A stretch of DNA of 21,318 nucleotides from Jimgerdemannia flammicorona (taxonomy: Eukaryota > Mucoromycota > Endogonomycetes > Endogonales > Endogonaceae). A model generated the notes under the pieces. It ran no database searches. It saw nothing but the letters and a program-made list of their open reading frames with translations, and was not told the DNA's origin. The stretch spans positions 1 through 21,318 of the forward strand of contig RBNI01001686.1 of NCBI GenBank assembly GCA_003990745.1. Direction: 5' to 3'. Below are positions 18,160-21,318 of this stretch, piece after piece (within the stretch, counting starts at the first letter, position 1; the number at the start of each line of letters is the position of its first letter). The position numbers and the translations under genes were made by a program.

Positions 18160-18197
<38 letters not shown>
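17738..18197 (+). mobile_element. Family B retroposon B2 (GC-rich, 35-nt poly-A tail)
   Basis: A 460-bp insertion with an A35 tail (18163-18197) and AATAAA at 18138-18143, 20 nt before the tail. A perfect 14-bp duplication flanks it. It is the most GC-rich and CpG-rich part of the window (for example CTCCGCCGTCGG, GGCGCC), unlike its surroundings. Compared with B1 and B3 it lacks about 250 bp at the 5' end, so it is probably 5'-truncated, as target-primed insertions often are. Plus-strand frames run through it (17640-18095, 17932-18129), rich in Gly and Trp, without a known motif; they may be composition effects. It is either a SINE-like element or a LINE 3' end. Confidence 0.88.
18138..18143 (+). 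promoter_or_regulatory. Polyadenylation signal AATAAA of family B
   Basis: AATAAA lies 20 nt before the A35 tail. It is shared with B3 (about 21294) and B1 (about 3614). Confidence 0.7.
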
Positions 18198-18200
<3 letters not shown>

Positions 18201-18211
18201 CAGCAAACCAA
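18198..18211. repeat. 14-bp target-site duplication of B2 (right)
   Basis: GTACAGCAAACCAA directly follows the poly-A tail, and A2 then continues with CCCAAGGTAGAG. Confidence 0.93.
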
Positions 18212-18303
18212 CCCAAGGTAGAGAGGGTAGTAATTGTGGAAAGCAGACTCAGAAGATTGCCTACTAAACTATTGTGACCGGTAAGGTAGTGGAGAAAAGG
18301 GTA
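18212..18303 (-). mobile_element. Family A retroposon A2, 5' end
   Basis: It aligns with the end of A1 (1197-1290) and A3 (about 4720-4811). Its last bases AGAAAAGGGTA abut the 17-bp duplication, which fixes the 5' end of this A copy. Confidence 0.85.
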
Positions 18304-18320
18304 TGGTTTAAGAATCTTTG
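18304..18320. repeat. 17-bp target-site duplication of A2 (right)
   Basis: TGGTTTAAGAATCTTTG, identical to 6023-6039. Beyond it the Gypsy-2 LTR resumes. Confidence 0.93.
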
Positions 18321-18615
18321 ATAGATGAGATAAGATTCTTTTCATCTTGATTGAGTTTGGTACTTCAGTTTCTTTTTATAATAGTACAGTATACCAAAAC
18401 TAGTTATAGAGGTTCAGGGTCAGTCTTATAGTTATAGTACTTCTTCTAGTATTCTTATATCTTGATAGTAGGTTCTTATGCTTGCTGGTATATTTTGTGT
18501 AACCAGGTGATCTCTTCAGTAACTTATTTTATAGTCTCATATATATGTACATAGTTTTCAAATTAGTTCTGAGAATGATATGCAATTTTGGTGGCTTGGA
18601 GGTTGTATGCTTACA
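18321..18615 (-). mobile_element. Gypsy-2 LTR, second part
   Basis: Continues from 6022. The last 30 or so bases (GTGGCTTGGAGGTTGTATGCTTACA) match the end of the Gypsy-1 LTR (GTGGCTTGGAGGTTATGTGCTTACA). The rest is unlike Gypsy-1. The minus-strand frame described at 5512-6039 appears to begin in this part, but its start codon is not clear. Confidence 0.75.
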
Positions 18616-20727
18616 ACTCTCCCCTTCTTAGCTTTTGACATCCTCATCAAGGCCTTCTAATTTAATCTAGTGTTGTTATACTATTTGGATGGTTCTTGTG
18701 GCTGTATTTGTTGAGGATTTGTTCAACTTTATATTCTTCTTGGTTATTAATAATGATAAGTACAGGTGATTTTGCAGTTCAGTTCAAAAATATATCTTAG
18801 ACTTTCTGAAGTAGGGGTCTGACATAGCTGTCAACTTTGGAAAAGTCTTCTTCAGAGTTCTCAGGTTCTTCTTTAGATGAGCAGATGGAGATAACAAAGA
18901 GAGGGTATTTCTTGACCAATTTCTTAAGCTATAGCTTATTGATGTAGGTGATCTTTGGTCTAGGGTTGCTAGAACTGAGTGGGTCCTTTTTGCCTTGCAG
19001 TTTGAAATTGTGGTATCCTTTCTTGATGATCAGAGAATGGTTTATCTAATTGATCATGAGGTTCTCTTTTTTTAACCATAGGGTCTCAAGAATGATTTTA
19101 TTGTTGAGAAGTAGTATAATCTGAAGGGTAACATATACTTGGTAGTTATCAATTTGAAATAATAGATTGCAAACTTCCTTGTTAATGATATGGGAGGTTC
19201 TATTAGCTATGGCAACTGCTTGAGTCTGTTATACTGGAGAGGTCAGGACCTTGAGTCTGTTGGCTGTTTCTTCATTGATGAAATTGCCTGAGGTACTACT
19301 ATCTATTATAATCTTAACAGGTACTCAGTTGACAAAAGCTTGAAGTATAAGTAGTTTATCTGATCTAATAGTAGTGATTTCAGTTGTAGGAACCTTCTTT
19401 CTATTGGTTCTTCTTTGAGCCAGTTCATTGATACAAGAGAAACAATCATCAATTATTCAGAAAGAGTACATTCTAATACCATAGAGACATCAGCTACTTG
19501 ATACATATCTATCTTTGATTTTCTTATAGAATTGTTCTTCTTTGCTTGTAATAGGTTGGGCTGGAGTCTTGTTTGATAAACCAAATCCTTTAGATCCTCA
19601 GATAGTGGATAGTAGTTTAGGAACTTTGTTGACTGTTAGGGTTGATTCAATTTTCTCAAATAAGATCTGGGCAATGTAGAAACTGATGGGGATCTTGAAG
19701 AGTATTCAACTATGGTTTTGAATGAGGATAATGATTTTGCCTATATAATCTTCATCAATGACTCCTCCTTCTACTGTGAGTCCTTTCAGTGCTAGACTGC
19801 TACAACAGTATATTCTTCCAACATATCCTTCAGAGATTTGAATGCTGATTCCTGTGTAGACTTGCTTGACTTCTCAGTTAGAGACTGTAGCTTCTTTGGT
19901 TATATACAGATCATAACCAGCTGCTTTTTGACTTCCTTTAGTTGGGGTCTTGGTAGTTTGCCTTAACTTGACAAAGTTCAATATTTTGGTGATCAGATTG
20001 TTGAGGTAGTATAGAGTGATAACAGTTACTCATATTGCTGTTTGGGGTTTTCAGTTAGAGCAGGCACTGGCTATATAGGCAATAGAAGCATGCTCCACTT
20101 CTTTGAAGTTCATTTCTTTCCTCTTCAGTAAGTTTTTTGAAGGTACTTGGTTGGGTAGGTTCAGGATTTCTGAGTGTCCATAAGGTAGATATAGAGAGAG
20201 CTTGGGATGCTTCATACTTAGGTTCTTTTTTTTTTATTTAAGTTTTTTTCATTGTTGAATTGTCTTCAGGGCAGAATTGGTCCAGCTGTCAGAATTTGCT
20301 TGATCATAGTCTTGATTCTTACTAGGTACTATTGTTGGTTATCACAACTAACTGAGTATCCTTATTCTCAGATTTTCCTTATAAGCCATTTAGATAGGAC
20401 ATCAAATAAATGGTCTGCTCTTATACTATTTTGTGTTTTGTCATTGGTAACATATTCTAGATCAATAGTATTTAGTAGTGACTCAAGTTTTGTACAGAAG
20501 GTTTCAAATTCCTCTTTGTTATATACATCAAATTTGAGATTACAGAGTTTGACTTAAGATTCAGCAATCATAGTTTTGCTGTAATATTGAGCAATCATGA
20601 GTTATTTGAGTCCAGAAGCTATAGGATGAGCTCTATATCCTGGGACATTGTTTGCTATATTTTGAGCAATAACTACAGGTCAGGTATCCTATGTGAGGGG
20701 TTTTTCAGGAAGGGCTCACCACTATGT
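18616..20727 (-). pseudogene. Gypsy-2 internal remnant: PPT, chromodomain scrap, protease, dUTPase, part of gag
   Basis: 18616-18690 matches Gypsy-1 8767-8840 (PPT and flank). 18691-18785 matches 9312-9415 (chromodomain start). 18786-20727 matches about 12068-14018. Two deletions, of about 0.47 and 2.65 kb relative to Gypsy-1, remove the 3' untranslated part and all of RT, RNase H and integrase. Still visible are protease (IIDSSTSGNF near 19285-19320), dUTPase (KAAGYDLY near 19915-19935, GVIDEDYIG near 19755-19780, GSKGFG) and capsid fragments. The zinc knuckle is damaged near 20078-20100, where about a dozen bases are missing. Decay is far heavier than in Gypsy-1. It stops in gag where B3 begins, so the PBS and 5' LTR are not seen. 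Confidence 0.85.
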
Positions 20728-21318
20728 TAAATTTTCATACTGGACATCTGGTGGATAGTGGCCTACTGGAATGTGAAATATGCTACAATATCAGACAAGT
20801 TAGGAGATTTGTGCAGATACCAGAACATTGGCTAGGAGAGTGTGAGGTTCTGGGGGACTTTTAGATAGCAGTAGTGGACCAGCTAAGTGTAAAGAGAAGA
20901 TCAGAGGGAGAGAGAGATCACTGGGAAGATTTGAGAACTAGGTTGATAGATGGGGTGAACAATGAATAGCTCACTATAGAGTGGGTTTTAGCTGTATAGA
21001 TAGGGCTAGCTGGACATTGGCTCTTCATTTTTGAGAAGAAATGATAGCTGGATCTATAGGAGAGATTGTTAAGATGGGAGGGGTTGGTGGGAGATATACT
21101 GATAGAGTGGTGGGTTGGATGGAGTCCCTAGGATAAGTATTGCTACCATCTGGTAGAAGAGATTTGTGGACAGAGTAGTGGGTAGGTGGAGCCTAGTAGT
21201 CTTTAATTAAGAGAGAGTAGAGAGAGGAGAGCCCTCTAGAGGGATCAGATAGGGGTGAGCTTAGTATATTATATATGAGATAGATAGCTGTATTAATAAA
21301 GAAAGAAGTCTGAGTGAC
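20728..21318 (+). mobile_element. Family B retroposon B3, cut by the window edge
   Basis: The plus strand shares GCTAGCTGGACATTGG with GTTGGCTGGACATTGG of B2, followed by a similar GAAGAA-rich stretch, and the 3' end near 21294 has AATAAAG and GAGTGAC like B2 (AATAAAGGGCAGT, AAGTGAC). It extends about 250 bp further 5' than B2 and aligns there with B1. The poly-A tail and right-hand duplication lie beyond the window. It has almost no CpG and carries many purine-rich GAGA stretches. It joins Gypsy-2 gag abruptly near 20727, so the left boundary is approximate. Confidence 0.65.

Overview
This window looks like a repeat cluster from a eukaryotic genome, most likely a filamentous fungus. The reasons are a Ty3/Gypsy chromovirus (integrase followed by a chromodomain), poly-A retroposons, a fold-back DNA transposon, and decay almost entirely by C-to-T transitions. 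The species cannot be named from the sequence, and another small eukaryote is not excluded. I see no intact host gene, rRNA, tRNA or CRISPR array. Nearly every open frame is a transposon remnant or the shadow of one.

Layout, left to right. 1-252 is the right half of a hAT-like fold-back element (MITE-1) inserted into a copy of an unnamed poly-A retroposon, called family A here (copy A1, 253-1290). 1291-3806 is AT-rich, degraded DNA with a short 41-bp tandem repeat and a decayed copy of a second poly-A retroposon, family B (B1). 3807-4811 is a second A copy (A3) split by a complete 531-bp fold-back element (MITE-2, 4141-4671). At 4812 an old chromovirus (Gypsy-2, minus strand) begins. Its LTR is split by a third A copy (A2, 6040-18303), which is flanked by a perfect 17-bp target duplication. 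A2 itself carries two younger insertions. One is a full-length chromovirus, Gypsy-1 (6737-17320, minus strand, 2.03-kb LTRs, 5-bp duplication CTAGC). The other is a GC-rich family B retroposon, B2 (17738-18197, 35-nt poly-A tail, 14-bp duplication). Gypsy-2 resumes at 18321, has lost its RT and integrase, and stops in gag at about 20727, where another B copy (B3) runs off the window.

The main novelty is Gypsy-1. On the minus strand its order is 5' LTR, PBS, gag with a CCHC knuckle, dUTPase, protease, RT, RNase H, integrase, chromodomain, PPT, 3' LTR. Gag to chromodomain lies in one reading frame over about 6 kb with no frameshift but about 39 stop codons, which fit CGA and related codons destroyed by C-to-T change. 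A dUTPase between nucleocapsid and protease is unusual for Ty3/Gypsy. Each LTR also encodes an extra protein of about 365 codons on the sense strand, with its own TATA box and A-rich leader, upstream of a second TATA box and an AATAAA signal suited to the genomic transcript. Gypsy-2 has a different sequence in this LTR slot but the same C-terminal ending, which suggests an exchangeable LTR cargo gene.

Relative age follows from the nesting: MITE-2 and Gypsy-2 are both younger than A3, A2 is younger than Gypsy-2, and Gypsy-1 and B2 are younger than A2. CpG retention agrees: B2 keeps many CpG sites, Gypsy-1 some, and Gypsy-2, A3, B1 and MITE-2 almost none.
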